In this document: positions 8,779-18,400 of the stretch, piece by piece
Position numbering within the stretch: the stretch's first letter is position 1
Layout: the number at the start of each line of letters is the position of its first letter
From: an uncultured bacterium
GTDB lineage: Bacteria; Verrucomicrobiota; Kiritimatiellia; CAIKKV01
DNA length: 64,000 bases
Direction of reading: 5' to 3'
Assembly: GCA_938038445.1 (NCBI GenBank)
Contig: CALHRZ010000012.1
Coordinates: 62,001-126,000, forward strand
The notes under the pieces: generated by a model
Database searches by the model: none
Told to the model about the DNA's origin: nothing
What the model saw: the letters and a program-made list of their open reading frames with translations, nothing else
Position numbers and translations under genes: made by a program

Positions 8779-10133
8779 GCCGCCCCCTTTCGACCGCCCC
8801 GCCAAGCACCGAAAAGCGCCAGCAAAAGCGCGAGAAGAAACCCCGCAGTCGCCACCTCCTCCTTCAAGGGCCATCCCTCCCTTGCAACCCATCCCCCCCG
8901 ACGCAACCAGCCGATACTAGGGCCATAAAGGCCTAAGAGGCCGCCCGTAAGGAAAGCCCCCCATGCCCAGGGCCGCGCCACACCCCGTGACGCATAAAAG
9001 GAAACCAGTAGGAGCGGAACCATCGCCGGCGTAAACATCTCATACGCCGCAAATAAAAAATCAAACAGGGTCGCCCGCGGCGCCAATATCACGAGTCCCA
9101 ACGCTCCCAACGCCAAGGCGGCTTCCCACAACCGAACACCCCCTACCCAGTGCCGGCGAATCAAATCGTTCTGCGCGATCGTCGCCGTCACAAGCAAGGT
9201 CGTGTCGGCACTCGACACAATCGCAGCCAAAACCCCGACCCCTACCGCCCATTTCCATGCCCCCCCCGCCCGCTGCAGTAACATCGAAAGGACAGGCGGA
9301 CCGATCCCTCCCCCAGCGGCCCGAATGCCGGTCCAAACGACCAGCAACCCTACCCCGGCCAAAATCAGCGCCGCCAAAAACGCACCCCCACGTGCGGCTG
9401 CGCCATCCCGAGCCGCCACCGAACGGCTGACAAGGTTGGGACTCAACACGTACAGCCCTCCGATAATCACAACAGGATGCAAAAAACCACTCCAACCCAC
9501 ACGTGCTGTGCTGACCATCTCCGGTGCCCTTTCCATCTCATCGGGCTGACGGGCAGCGAGAAGAGCGGCCGCCGCTAGCCCCAGAGCGATCAGCAAAAAT
9601 TGCAGCCCATCGGTGGCGATCACCGCTCGATTGCCGGCCGGAACCGTATAAACTAAAATGAAAACGGCCGCTAAAAAAGCGCCCATCCGAAAGGATCCGC
9701 TCCCCCCCAAAACCACGGCCAGTTCTCCCGCCGCCTTGAACTGTGCCGCAATAATCGCCGTCCAACCCAGAACAATGAGCACCGAACTCGCCGTTTGAAA
9801 CGAGCGGCCCAACTGGAGTTCCACCAGCTCCCCAAAGGTCCGGACTCCGCTCGTTCGAATCCGCGCCGCCACCGTGGCCCCCTGGATGACCAGCCCCAGC
9901 GCCGCCGCCCCCATGAACCAATACGCGCTCCATCCCTTCCGAGCCGCTTCGTCCATCAAACCCACCGTTGCCGTCGCTCCAACCGCCGTCGCCGCGATCG
10001 AAAACCCAATCGCCCATTCCCCATGCCTCCGACCGGCCGTCAAAAAAGCCTCGTATCCCCTCAACTGCCGAGCCGCCGCCAGACCGGCCGCCGCCATACA
10101 CGACCCAAAAAGCAACCAGACCGTCCACCACAT
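8775..10133 (-). CDS. Sodium:solute symporter family (SSS) transporter
   Basis: 452 residues, almost entirely hydrophobic segments (about 12-13 membrane helices), beginning with a first helix followed by GYEAFLTAGRR, the usual SSS family N-terminal signature. Internal motifs such as SIAATAVGATATVG and AIVSSADTTLLV fit the LeuT-fold sodium-coupled symporters. Substrate cannot be assigned; family members carry sugars, organic acids, amino acids or nucleosides. The gene is divergent from the MscS-type channel gene across about 100 bases. Its stop overlaps the start of the BrkB-type gene by 4 bases (ATGA), so the two membrane proteins are translationally coupled. Confidence 0.85.
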   Translation of the reverse strand: MWWTVWLLFGSCMAAAGLAAARQLRGYEAFLTAGRRHGEWAIGFSIAATAVGATATVGLMDEAARKGWSAYWFMGAAALGLVIQGATVAARIRTSGVRTFGELVELQLGRSFQTASSVLIVLGWTAIIAAQFKAAGELAVVLGGSGSFRMGAFLAAVFILVYTVPAGNRAVIATDGLQFLLIALGLAAAALLAARQPDEMERAPEMVSTARVGWSGFLHPVVIIGGLYVLSPNLVSRSVAARDGAAARGGAFLAALILAGVGLLVVWTGIRAAGGGIGPPVLSMLLQRAGGAWKWAVGVGVLAAIVSSADTTLLVTATIAQNDLIRRHWVGGVRLWEAALALGALGLVILAPRATLFDFLFAAYEMFTPAMVPLLLVSFYASRGVARPWAWGAFLTGGLLGLYGPSIGWLRRGGWVAREGWPLKEEVATAGFLLALLLALFGAWRGGRKGAA

Positions 10134-10234
10134 GGCGTCAAAGTCTGCGGTTTCCCCCGTCCCCGGTCAAGCCGGGAGTTCTCCCCTTTTCCCTCTTGAC
10201 CAAGCGGCCATTCGCCGGCACCATTCGAAACGGA

Positions 10235-11758
10235 ATGGAATCATACCGCGATCTTGTTGCGTTTCTCGTGTGCCTGGCCCTCTTCGCCCTCCTACTTCGG
10301 ATGCTGCGCCCCTGGCCCCTTCTCCGTCGCCTCACCGCGCCTCTCCTTCTGTTCGCGCTGGCCGCTCTCCTTTGGGGATTCGAATCGGAACGCCTCCAGG
10401 CGATCTACCCCCAAGCCCCCCGAATCCTTTCCGCCGCCGCCCTTTTCTTCGCGCTGTTCCTCCTGATTCGCCTCTTCGAAATCGCCCTCTTCGAACACGT
10501 GCTGCCTCGGCGAACCCGCCGACCGGTTCCGGTTATGCTCCGCGACATCCTGCGCATGGTCCTCTCGGCTGCGGTCCTCGTTTGGGTGATCAAAAAATAT
10601 TTTCCCACGGTCAATTTCAGCGCCTTGGCCGTCTCCTCCATCATCATCGGCTACATCATCGGAAATGCAACCCAGGAAACGCTCGGCAACCTCATCGCAG
10701 GACTAGCGCTCAATTCCGAGAACAGCTTCTCCATCGGCGACTGGATCACGGTCCAGGGCCGTACCGGTCGCATCGCCAACATCACGTGGCGTTCCACCCG
10801 AATTTTGACCCGCGATTTGGAGGATATCATCATCCCGAATTCAACCCTGTCCCGGGAAATTATCATCAACCACTCTCGCCCAACCCCCGAACTCCGCGCC
10901 CGTGTCCGCGTGGGAGTGAGTTATGACGTCCCCCCTAACCGGGTCCGAGAAACCGTGCTGGATACGCTGCGCTCCATCCCAACGATTGAAGCTCAGCCCT
11001 CCCCCTCCGTCCGGGTCGTGGAATATGCCGACTTTGCCGTCATGTACGACATCCTATTCTTCATCCGCGAATTTGAACGGCTCGAGGAAACCCGAGCTGC
11101 CGTAATGAATCTCCTGTGGTACCGTTTCAAACGGGACGGAATCGCCATTCCTTTCCCGATTCGAGATGTGCGCAGCCGGATGATAACGATTAACGACGAA
11201 CAGGCGGAAATCGAACGCAAGGTGAAGGCCGCCGCCGAATTGCTGGAACGACAGCCCCTCTTCGCACCCCTTCGTTCCGCTGACCGTCTCGCCCTCGCCG
11301 CTCGCACCCACCCGCGAATCTTCGCCAAGAATGAGGCCGTTGTGCAAGAAGGCCGGCCTGGCACATCCCTTTTCATTGTCAAAACCGGCCGCCTTCGCGC
11401 CGAAGCGGCCGGTCCGGACGGCCGACCCGTCGTTCTGGCCGAATTCCAACCGGGCGACCTTTTTGGAGAATGGTCGTTCCTGACCGGCGAACCCCGCTCG
11501 GCCACGGTTTTAGCCTTGGAAGATAGCGAACTGCTTGAACTGGACAAAGCCGCGTTCACCCCCATCCTCAAGGCCAATCTTGAACTGGCCGAGGAATTGG
11601 GTCGGCTTCTGGCCCAGCGCGCGACCGACCGTTCGGCCGCCATTGCCGCATCCCAAGACCAAATGGCACACACTTCGCCCATCAGCCCCGCCCGCCATTT
11701 CATGAATCGTATCCTGGACTTTTTCGGCCTTCCCAGCTTACCCGAATCCAGTTCCTGA
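10235..11758 (+). CDS. MscS-type mechanosensitive channel with C-terminal cyclic-nucleotide-binding domain
   Basis: About 507 residues. Three or four N-terminal membrane helices lead into the MscS pore helix and beta domain (IIIGYIIGNATQETLGNLIAG is broken across the pore; then SIGDWITVQGRTGRI and ITWRSTRILT, all typical). After the soluble MscS domain, a cNMP-binding domain occupies about residues 330-455, with DLFGEWSFL followed by GEPRSATV, retaining the Glu and Arg of the phosphate cassette. Related two-domain channels (MscS plus CNBD) are known in cyanobacteria and some proteobacteria and are thought to be ligand-tuned. The start at 10235 was chosen because longer versions run into the divergent symporter gene. 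The ribosome site is weak. Confidence 0.88.
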   Translation: MESYRDLVAFLVCLALFALLLRMLRPWPLLRRLTAPLLLFALAALLWGFESERLQAIYPQAPRILSAAALFFALFLLIRLFEIALFEHVLPRRTRRPVPVMLRDILRMVLSAAVLVWVIKKYFPTVNFSALAVSSIIIGYIIGNATQETLGNLIAGLALNSENSFSIGDWITVQGRTGRIANITWRSTRILTRDLEDIIIPNSTLSREIIINHSRPTPELRARVRVGVSYDVPPNRVRETVLDTLRSIPTIEAQPSPSVRVVEYADFAVMYDILFFIREFERLEETRAAVMNLLWYRFKRDGIAIPFPIRDVRSRMITINDEQAEIERKVKAAAELLERQPLFAPLRSADRLALAARTHPRIFAKNEAVVQEGRPGTSLFIVKTGRLRAEAAGPDGRPVVLAEFQPGDLFGEWSFLTGEPRSATVLALEDSELLELDKAAFTPILKANLELAEELGRLLAQRATDRSAAIAASQDQMAHTSPISPARHFMNRILDFFGLPSLPESSS

Positions 11759-12446
11759 TCCGCTTCAGTATCGGGGGACCGCGAACTCGACACTCTGTCG
11801 GTATCCCTTGCAATCGCATGATATTTTCCCTTCCCCATCCTCCCATAAAAACTTGTTGGGCATCCGACGATGGTGGCAAAGGTCCTGGACGTTCTTTGTT
11901 TCACGGTTTTTAAAAGGAAATGTTTCGCTCGAAATTCCGATCGGTAAAAAGACGACGCGACCCGATCCTCGCTCTTCGGGTTGGTGGAGGCAGAACGGCA
12001 GTGGCGCAGCACGCATGGGGAATCACATGGGACGTTCCTGTCTCTTCCCAAAACTCTGTGCTTCCGAATTCTCCCCGGCCACAAATGTCTGGCCATCAAC
12101 AGGGCCGAACGAGATGAACCAGTTTATCACACTTCTGGAAGTGTGATAATGATCCACCACTCCGAACAATACCCCCACAGAACCCAATATTCCCTCCTTG
12201 CCTGATTCCTCAGCCCGCACCGGACCTCTTTCCCCCTCGAAAAACGACACTCCAATCAAAAGGAACTCATGGGAACATCCCTCTTCCCATCTGTATGCGG
12301 AAGTCCCTTCGCATCGGAGCTATGTAAAAATACGGATCCTCTAAAATGAGTGTTATTAGTAGGGCTTTCCTTGTCACGATTCGGAATGGAGACAGCAAGA
12401 AATCGTTCTGTTAAATTACATCGTTGTGATAAAAAGGAGGTTTTCC
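11759..12446. other. 688-base stretch with no convincing gene
   Basis: Open frames here are short, lack family resemblance and conflict with each other on both strands. The stretch is less GC-rich than its flanks in parts (for example around 11810-11960 and 12300-12440), holds a perfect inverted repeat at 12124-12149, and ends with a strong ribosome site at 12431-12440 for the broken surface-protein gene. It probably contains the promoter and regulatory region for that gene. An unannotated small RNA cannot be ruled out by eye. Confidence 0.5.
12124..12149. promoter_or_regulatory. Perfect 12-base-arm inverted repeat, candidate operator
   Basis: The left arm TTATCACACTTC and right arm GAAGTGTGATAA are exact reverse complements separated by TG. 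There is no T-run on either side to suggest an intrinsic terminator. The near-zero loop is more like a dimeric repressor or activator site than an RNA hairpin. It lies 298 bases upstream of the broken surface-protein start and 366 bases after the MscS gene. The regulator is unknown. Confidence 0.5.
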
Positions 12447-12539
12447 ATGCCACTCCACCGGTTCCCTTCGCCAAAATCCATCGCGTCGCTCCTCCTGCCG
12501 CTGGCTCTGTTGGCTCCACTCCATGCCCAATTCATCCGC

Positions 12540-13690
12540 ACCTGGACCGGCGCCGGTACGAACGCACTGGCTTCGAATCCGGCAAACTGGAGCGATTCGA
12601 CTGCACCGGTTGACGGCGATTTCATTGTCTTTGACAACGCCCACATCGGCAACCCATGGACCAATGCCCTCTGGGATCTCAATATTCAGCCCGCTTCTTG
12701 GTTCCAAAGCCCGACTTACTCCGGAACGGTCTCGATCATGACCCGTTACCCCGGATTCGGGTCCTTTACCACCCTCGTCATTGCGGGGAACTGCACCCTT
12801 TCGAATGGCGTCTGGACCCACCCGGCAAATACCGGCACCAACAACGCGTCCGATCGCCTGGCCGTCCGAATCGAAGGCAATTTGCTTCTCGCCTCAAACG
12901 CCGCGATCAACGTGAGCATGCGCGGATTCGCAGCCTTGCGAGGGCCGGGAGCTGGCTCAACCGGTCAACGCAGTACCACTGGCGCAGGCGCGTCCCACGG
13001 CGGCCAGGGAGCATGGGGAAATTCCGGGAATACGCCGCCTCCAACTTACGGCTCCTTCACTCGACCCTCCACTCCTCGGAAGTGGCGGCAATAGTTGCGT
13101 CGGCGGAGGCGCCGTGTGGCTTTCGGTCGGTAGCACCGCAACGATCAACGGCAGCATTCTCGCCGACGGAGGGGCAAACGATCAATGGGCCGGCGCGTCG
13201 GGCGGTTCGATTTTCCTCGAAGCCAACGCCCTATCCGGAGCCGGACTCCTACGCGCCCGAGGAGGAGGTCCCTCCTTTCTGCCCGGAGGCGGTGGCCGCA
13301 TAGCCGTCGTGCTGCGCGCCAGCGAGTCCTTCGGAGACGACGGTTTCCGCATGCAGGCGCCAGGCCATACCCGCGGTGGAGGTGATGGCCCCGATTTCCG
13401 CAGTGCCGCCGGCACGGTTTATCGCGAAAGCCCTTCGATCCGGCAGTTGATCATTGACAATAGCCTCAACCCAATCACCGCAACCAATGTCTACACCATT
13501 CTCCCCGCAGAACGCGAATCCTACGATCCCCCTTCTGCAGTGACAAGCGAATTGGCCGCCGTCACGCTCCGAGTCTCCCAAGGCGCTCAAGCCCATATTC
13601 GACTCTGCGATTCCCTCCGCATGTTTACCCTGGAATCTCTCGGATCGAATTCCACACTCAATCTTTACGGATTCACCCTCTATTTTCAAT
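12540..13690 (+). repeat. First copy of the internal protein repeat of the broken surface protein
   Basis: Encodes RTWTGAGTNALAS, later WDLNIQPASW, TRYPGFGSFTTL, GGQGAWGNSG, GGGAVWLSVGSTATING and GGGGRIAVVL. Each has a counterpart at the same relative place in the second copy. Comparing the copies shows that this one has one extra base near 13057-13075, where the reading frame changes: 25 bases between TTC and GGA here against 24 in the second copy. Confidence 0.7.
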
Positions 13691-14062
13691 CCCAAGCCCC
13701 CGCCGATTTTCCCGACCTCTCCGAACCCTCCTCAGAACCCGTGAACATCCCGACAGCCCTCGGCGGGGGGGAAAATCATCCCCTACAACGGCCGAATTCT
13801 GTGGAATAATACCCCTTATTCCCTCCCCTTCTTCGCGTGGGCAGGACCCAATGGCTCTATCGCCAATTACGACCCCAACGGTTTCTATCCCTACCTCAGT
13901 AGTCTCACCATCACCGCCGTTCCAGCCGCCGGGCATACCTTCCTCCGATGGCTGGGTTCCCTTCCTCAAGCGGCCGACCCTTTCAACCCCGAACTCCCTC
14001 TGACCATCCTTCCGCAACTTCATGTTCATGCCCTCTTTGCCAGTACGGCCGATCACACGCGC

Positions 14063-15290
14063 ACTTGGATCGCCGGCGGCTCCAATACGCTGGCCAGCAC
14101 CCCCACGAACTGGTACCCCGTCGGAACCCCTCAAAACGGTGACCACATCATCCTGAACGAAGCCAGTTTCGACCAAACCATGTGGAACACCAATATCGTG
14201 GATGTTTACATTCGATGGACAAACTGGATCGCACATTCGGCTGATCTCTTCTGGGACCTCGAAATCGCACCCGCTTCCTGGACCCAGTCGGAATGGTATT
14301 CCGCCACGGTCACTATTCCAACCCGGTATCCCGGCCGCGGAACTTTTACCAATTTCTCTATCCAAGGCGATTGCACCCCCCTCAAAGGAACCTGGACCTG
14401 CCCGGCCAACACGGGAATAACAAACGAAACGGATCGGTTGGCCGTTTCCATAGGGGGCGATTTCTTGCTGGGCTCCAACGCGGTACTCACCGTGACCGGC
14501 CGCGGATATGATAGCACGCGAGGACCCGGCGCTGGAAACACCGCACAACGCTCCCCAGCCGGCTATGGTGCCTCCCACGGCGGCCAAGGAGGCTACGGAA
14601 CAAGTGCCGTCCCCGCCCCGACTTACGGTTCCTTTAACTCGCCCACCAACCTCGGCAGCGGTGCCGCCGGACGGGGCGGCGGCGCGGTATTTCTGAATGT
14701 CGCCGGAACCGCCACTATCCATGGAGCCATCTACGCCGACGGAACCTCGACCAGCGACCAAAATCCCTCCGCCGCCGGGGGCTCGATCCTCCTGAAAGCA
14801 GCGGCCTTGACCGGTTCCGGCCGACTCCAGGCACGCGGCTCATATGGGGGTTTTCAAATCGGTGGGGGCGGGCGAATCGCCGTAATCCTCCAGACTCAAG
14901 GCGATTTCGGGAATGTGTCCTTCGACGCCTCTGGAAATATCCGCGGCGCACTGGGCGACGATCCGGCAATCCGTAGCGCCGCCGGAACCATCTATCTGGA
15001 AAGTGGCGCCCAGGACCCCCATCGCCAGGCAATCCTCCTGATTGACAATCGCAATATAGAGACAACACTCGGACGTGTTTGAACACCCCTTCCTTCCGAT
15101 CTCATTGCCGGGAGTTGTCCCCCGCTCTGCACCGAAGCGAGCCATGTCCGGCTCGTCATCACCAATCGGGGAGAAGCCATGCTGAACCGAAACCTCCGGA
15201 TGCGCGATCTGTCCCTCAGTACGAACTCCGCTACCCGCCTCCATCTCAAGGGCTATACCCTTTACCTGACAGCCCCCTATCACAACGACT
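14063..15290 (+). repeat. Second copy of the internal protein repeat of the broken surface protein
   Basis: Encodes RTWIAGGSNTLAS, WDLEIAPASW, TRYPGRGTFTNF, GGQGGYGTSA, GGGAVFLNVAGTATIHG and GGGGRIAVIL, aligned with the first copy. The unit is in one frame, except that a TGA at 15080-15082 interrupts it. After the TGA the same frame resumes with EASHVRLVITNRGEA and GYTLYL, which match LAAVTLRVSQGAQA and GFTLYF in the first copy. Confidence 0.7.
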
Positions 15291-15457
15291 GGGGCGATGA
15301 AAGCCATGTGGTCTATAACGAGGGCCGCATTGTCTGGCCCAGCCGCGGTTCCCTCATCCTGATCCGCTGAACCGCCGCGAAATCCCCTCGGGACTTCAGA
15401 AATACCGCTGCGAAAAACATTGAAGCCGCTGACGCCGGTTCGTATGATGACTCGGTG

Positions 15458-17155
15458 ATGACGGCGCTGCACAGCCTCGAACACATACTGACCCGTACCG
15501 GTCTGCTCTCCCCTGAACAAGTCCAATCCGCGCTCGGCCGAAGCCGCGAAACCGGCCAAAGCATCATCGCGGCTGCCCTCATGGAATCCGGAATCGCCGA
15601 AGCGGATTTCCTGACTGCCCTCGGCCGTGTCCTCGGCCTGCCCTTCCGTGAAATCGATCCGTCGGCCATCGAATCGGACGTTCTCGAAAAACTCCCTCCC
15701 AAAGCCGTCTTCCAACATAACGTTCTCCCTCTCGCCGTCGAAAACGGCGTCCTCCTCGTCGCCGTCGCCGACCCGTTCCAGGCCGGCCTCCTCGATGCCC
15801 TCCGCCTCGCCTCCGGACTCCGCATCCGGTTCGCTCTCGCCCCCGCCGCCGAAATCGCCCGTGCCGCCCGAAAACGCTACGGCGTCGGCGCCGAAACAGT
15901 CGAGCAACTCGTCCAGGATAACCGCATCGAAGCCGAAGCCGAGGAGGCCCGCTTCAAAACCGATCTCAACGAGGACGATCAGGAAGCCTCCATCGTCAAG
16001 TTCGTCAACCAGATTATCTGGGAAGCTTACCAGGAACGGGCAACCGATATCCACTTCGAACCCATGGAAAATGAACTCCGCATCCGCTACCGGATCGACG
16101 GCGTCCTCCATCCCACACCCCTCCCCCCACGCCTCACCCGGTTCCAGTCCGCCATCATCTCCCGGATCAAAGTAATGGCCAATATGGATATCGCGGAAAA
16201 ACGACTCCCCCAGGACGGCCGCATCGGCCTCCGAATCCGGGGCGAGGAAATTGATATCCGCGTCTCTACCATGCCCACCGTCTACGGCGAAAGCGTCTCC
16301 CTCCGCCTTCTCGTCCGCGGCAAACGCCATATCGGATTGACCGAACTGGGACTCAACGCCCAGGACCAGACCCTCGTGGAAAAAATGATACGCCGTCCCA
16401 ACGGCATTCTCCTGGTCACCGGACCGACCGGCTCCGGAAAATCCACTTCTCTTTACGCCTTCCTTCACGAAATCAACTCGATCGAAGATCGCATCATCAC
16501 CGTCGAAGACCCCATCGAGTACGAAATGGCCGGCGTCAATCAGATCCAGGTCCGCCCCGAAATCGGCCTCACCTTCGCTACCGCGCTCCGCCATATCCTC
16601 CGCCAGGACCCCGATATCATTATGGTCGGCGAAATTCGCGACTTTGAAACCGCTGAAATGGCCATCCGCGCCTCCCTCACCGGCCACCTCGTGCTCAGCA
16701 CCCTCCACACCAACGACTCCGCAGGAGCCATCACGCGTTTGACGGATATGGGCGTCGAACCTTTCCTCGTCGCCTCCTCACTCGAGGGGATCATCGCCCA
16801 ACGGCTCGTCCGCCGCCTCTGCCTCCACTGCCGGCGTGCCATCCCCATCGATGACGCCGCCGCCCTCGAATTGCGCCTCTCGCCCGAACAGCGCGCCACG
16901 ACCCGTATCTACGCCGACACGGGCTGCGAACAGTGCCGCCAAACCGGCTTCAAAGGACGGCTCGGTATTTTCGAAATCCTCCCCGTCCGGGACGAAATCG
17001 AAACCCTCATCGTGGCACGTGCACCCTCCTCCGCTATCAAACAAAAAGCCGTCGCCCTCGGAATGAAAACCCTCCGAGAGGATGGATGGCTCAAGGTGCT
17101 CGATGGAATTACCACCATCGGAGAAGTGCTCCGCGTCACCGAGGAAACCGATTAG
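15458..17155 (+). CDS. gspE: GspE/PilB-type secretion or pilus assembly ATPase
   Basis: 566 residues. Cytoplasmic hexameric ATPase that drives type II secretion pseudopilus or type IV pilus assembly. An N-terminal GspE-type domain (to about residue 150) is followed by the ATPase core with Walker A GPTGSGKST (about 322-330), Asp box near EDPIEYEM, Walker B DIIMVGEIRD, and His box STLHTNDSAGA. A tetracysteine zinc site (CLHCRR and CEQCRQTGFKGR) follows, as in GspE and PilB. The ATG at 15458 directly follows an in-frame GTG at 15455, which could be used instead. It lies 3 bases upstream of the GspF-type gene. No other secretion component is present here, so type II secretion versus type IV pilus cannot be decided from position alone. 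Confidence 0.92.
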   Translation: MTALHSLEHILTRTGLLSPEQVQSALGRSRETGQSIIAAALMESGIAEADFLTALGRVLGLPFREIDPSAIESDVLEKLPPKAVFQHNVLPLAVENGVLLVAVADPFQAGLLDALRLASGLRIRFALAPAAEIARAARKRYGVGAETVEQLVQDNRIEAEAEEARFKTDLNEDDQEASIVKFVNQIIWEAYQERATDIHFEPMENELRIRYRIDGVLHPTPLPPRLTRFQSAIISRIKVMANMDIAEKRLPQDGRIGLRIRGEEIDIRVSTMPTVYGESVSLRLLVRGKRHIGLTELGLNAQDQTLVEKMIRRPNGILLVTGPTGSGKSTSLYAFLHEINSIEDRIITVEDPIEYEMAGVNQIQVRPEIGLTFATALRHILRQDPDIIMVGEIRDFETAEMAIRASLTGHLVLSTLHTNDSAGAITRLTDMGVEPFLVASSLEGIIAQRLVRRLCLHCRRAIPIDDAAALELRLSPEQRATTRIYADTGCEQCRQTGFKGRLGIFEILPVRDEIETLIVARAPSSAIKQKAVALGMKTLREDGWLKVLDGITTIGEVLRVTEETD

Positions 17156-17158
17156 ATT

Positions 17159-18400
17159 ATGCCCCGCTTCCGCTACTCCGCACGCGATCGCACCGGTGCC
17201 CGCTCCGACGGGGAGATCGAAGCGCCCGACCGGCGCACCGCGGCCCGTAAACTCCAAACGGCCGGACTCGCACCCATCGCAATCCAGGAAGCCGCTACGC
17301 CCTCCTCCCCGTCGCCGCCCCGCCGCCGTTTCTCCTTCACTTTTCGACGGCGCGATTCCCATCGTTTTTCAACCAGCGAACTGCTCGATTTCACCCGCGA
17401 ACTCTCCGACCTCCTCGCCTCAGGCATGACGCTCAGCCAGTCGCTCCAAACCCTCGCCCGCCGAGGCCGCGAAGAGACGGAGCATCCCCTAATTGCCGCT
17501 CTTCGCGACGCCATCAATCAAGGGAGTTCTCTGTCCGATGCCCTCGCTCAACTCCCGAATTCCTTCCCCTCTTTCTACGTCGCAATGATCCGATCGGGCG
17601 AAGCCGGCGGAACCCTGGCGGACGTGCTTCAACGTCTGGCCGCTCACTACGAACGAGTTCGCGAAGTGCGTGAAAAGGTCATCACCGCCCTCATCTACCC
17701 CCTGATCGTGGTCCTCATGGGTTTGGGAACCCTCCTCTTCGCCGTCGCGTTTGTCATCCCCCGATTCGCCGTCGTCTTCGAAACCCTCGGCGATGCCCTG
17801 CCGCTCCCCACCCGCATCCTCATCGGTTTCAGCCAATTCATCGTGCACCGTGGCCTCTTCCTCCTGGCGCTCGCCATCGGCGCCATCCTTGCCGCCCGGC
17901 GCGCAATGGCCACGGAAAACGGCCGCCTCTGGTGGCATCGAATGCAACTACGCCTCCCCGCCCTCCGGGGCATCGTCGAAGCCGCCGCCTACGCCCAGTT
18001 CGCCCGCTCGCTCGCCACCCTCCTTTCCAATGGCGTTCCCGTCCTCCAAGCACTCGGTATCGTGGAAAAAATCATCGGAAACGCGATCATTGCCCGTGAA
18101 ATCCACAACGCCCGCGAACGGGTCACCGACGGCGCGACTATCTCCAAACCCCTGGCCGCAGGCGGGGTCTTCCCCCCCGTCATCACCGACATCCTCGCCG
18201 TCGGGGAACAGTCGGGCGATGTTCCCGGTGCACTCCTGCACATCGCGCGCCGTTACGAAGGCGAACTGGACCGCCGGATCAAAATATTCACCACCCTTCT
18301 CGAACCCTTCCTCATCGTGGCCGTCGCCGCCCTCGTCGGTTTCGTGGCCATCGCCATGCTCTTGGCCGTTTTTGAAATCACCAGCGGGCTCAACCTCTAA
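17159..18400 (+). CDS. gspF: GspF/PilC-type inner-membrane platform protein
   Basis: 413 residues. Polytopic platform protein that couples the GspE/PilB ATPase to pilin or pseudopilin extraction. The N-terminus MPRFRYSARDRTGAR matches the usual start of the family. Two T2SSF domains follow: the first around RELSDLLASGMTLSQSL and SGEAGGTLADVL, the second around FARSLATLLSNGVPVLQAL and GEQSGDVPGALL. Hydrophobic segments lie near the middle and the end. The ATG lies 3 bases after the preceding stop. The last 11 bases overlap the convergent lyxose-isomerase-type gene, leaving no room for a terminator between them. Confidence 0.92.
   Translation: MPRFRYSARDRTGARSDGEIEAPDRRTAARKLQTAGLAPIAIQEAATPSSPSPPRRRFSFTFRRRDSHRFSTSELLDFTRELSDLLASGMTLSQSLQTLARRGREETEHPLIAALRDAINQGSSLSDALAQLPNSFPSFYVAMIRSGEAGGTLADVLQRLAAHYERVREVREKVITALIYPLIVVLMGLGTLLFAVAFVIPRFAVVFETLGDALPLPTRILIGFSQFIVHRGLFLLALAIGAILAARRAMATENGRLWWHRMQLRLPALRGIVEAAAYAQFARSLATLLSNGVPVLQALGIVEKIIGNAIIAREIHNARERVTDGATISKPLAAGGVFPPVITDILAVGEQSGDVPGALLHIARRYEGELDRRIKIFTTLLEPFLIVAVAALVGFVAIAMLLAVFEITSGLNL

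Larger units (their letters stand above)
12447..15370 (+). pseudogene. Large secreted two-repeat surface protein, broken by two frameshifts and a stop
   Basis: Begins with an excellent ribosome site (AAAAAGGAGG, 6-base spacer) and a signal peptide ending near LLAPLHAQ. Reading on requires one frame change near 13057-13075, a second at a run of seven G at 13765-13771, and passage through an in-frame TGA at 15080-15082. In-frame coding with matching repeat content continues across each lesion. The conceptual product, about 970 residues, has two related beta-rich, Gly-rich units (from about 12540 and 14063; RTWTGAGTNALAS versus RTWIAGGSNTLAS). They are separated by a segment resembling InlB/bacterial-repeat modules (SLTITAVPAAGHTFLRWLG). 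Both frameshifts fit single-base insertions. It may be a decayed gene or may carry sequencing errors. Stands just upstream of gspE/gspF-type genes. Confidence 0.75.

Noticed and set aside
11808-12146. Possible 112-codon gene in the intergenic stretch
   Set aside because: No ribosome site or family resemblance; competing minus-strand frames are just as open.
14840-16708. Long minus-strand open frame opposite the GspE-type gene
   Set aside because: Opposes a fully recognisable ATPase; Asp/Gly-rich composition is a mirror of the sense codons.
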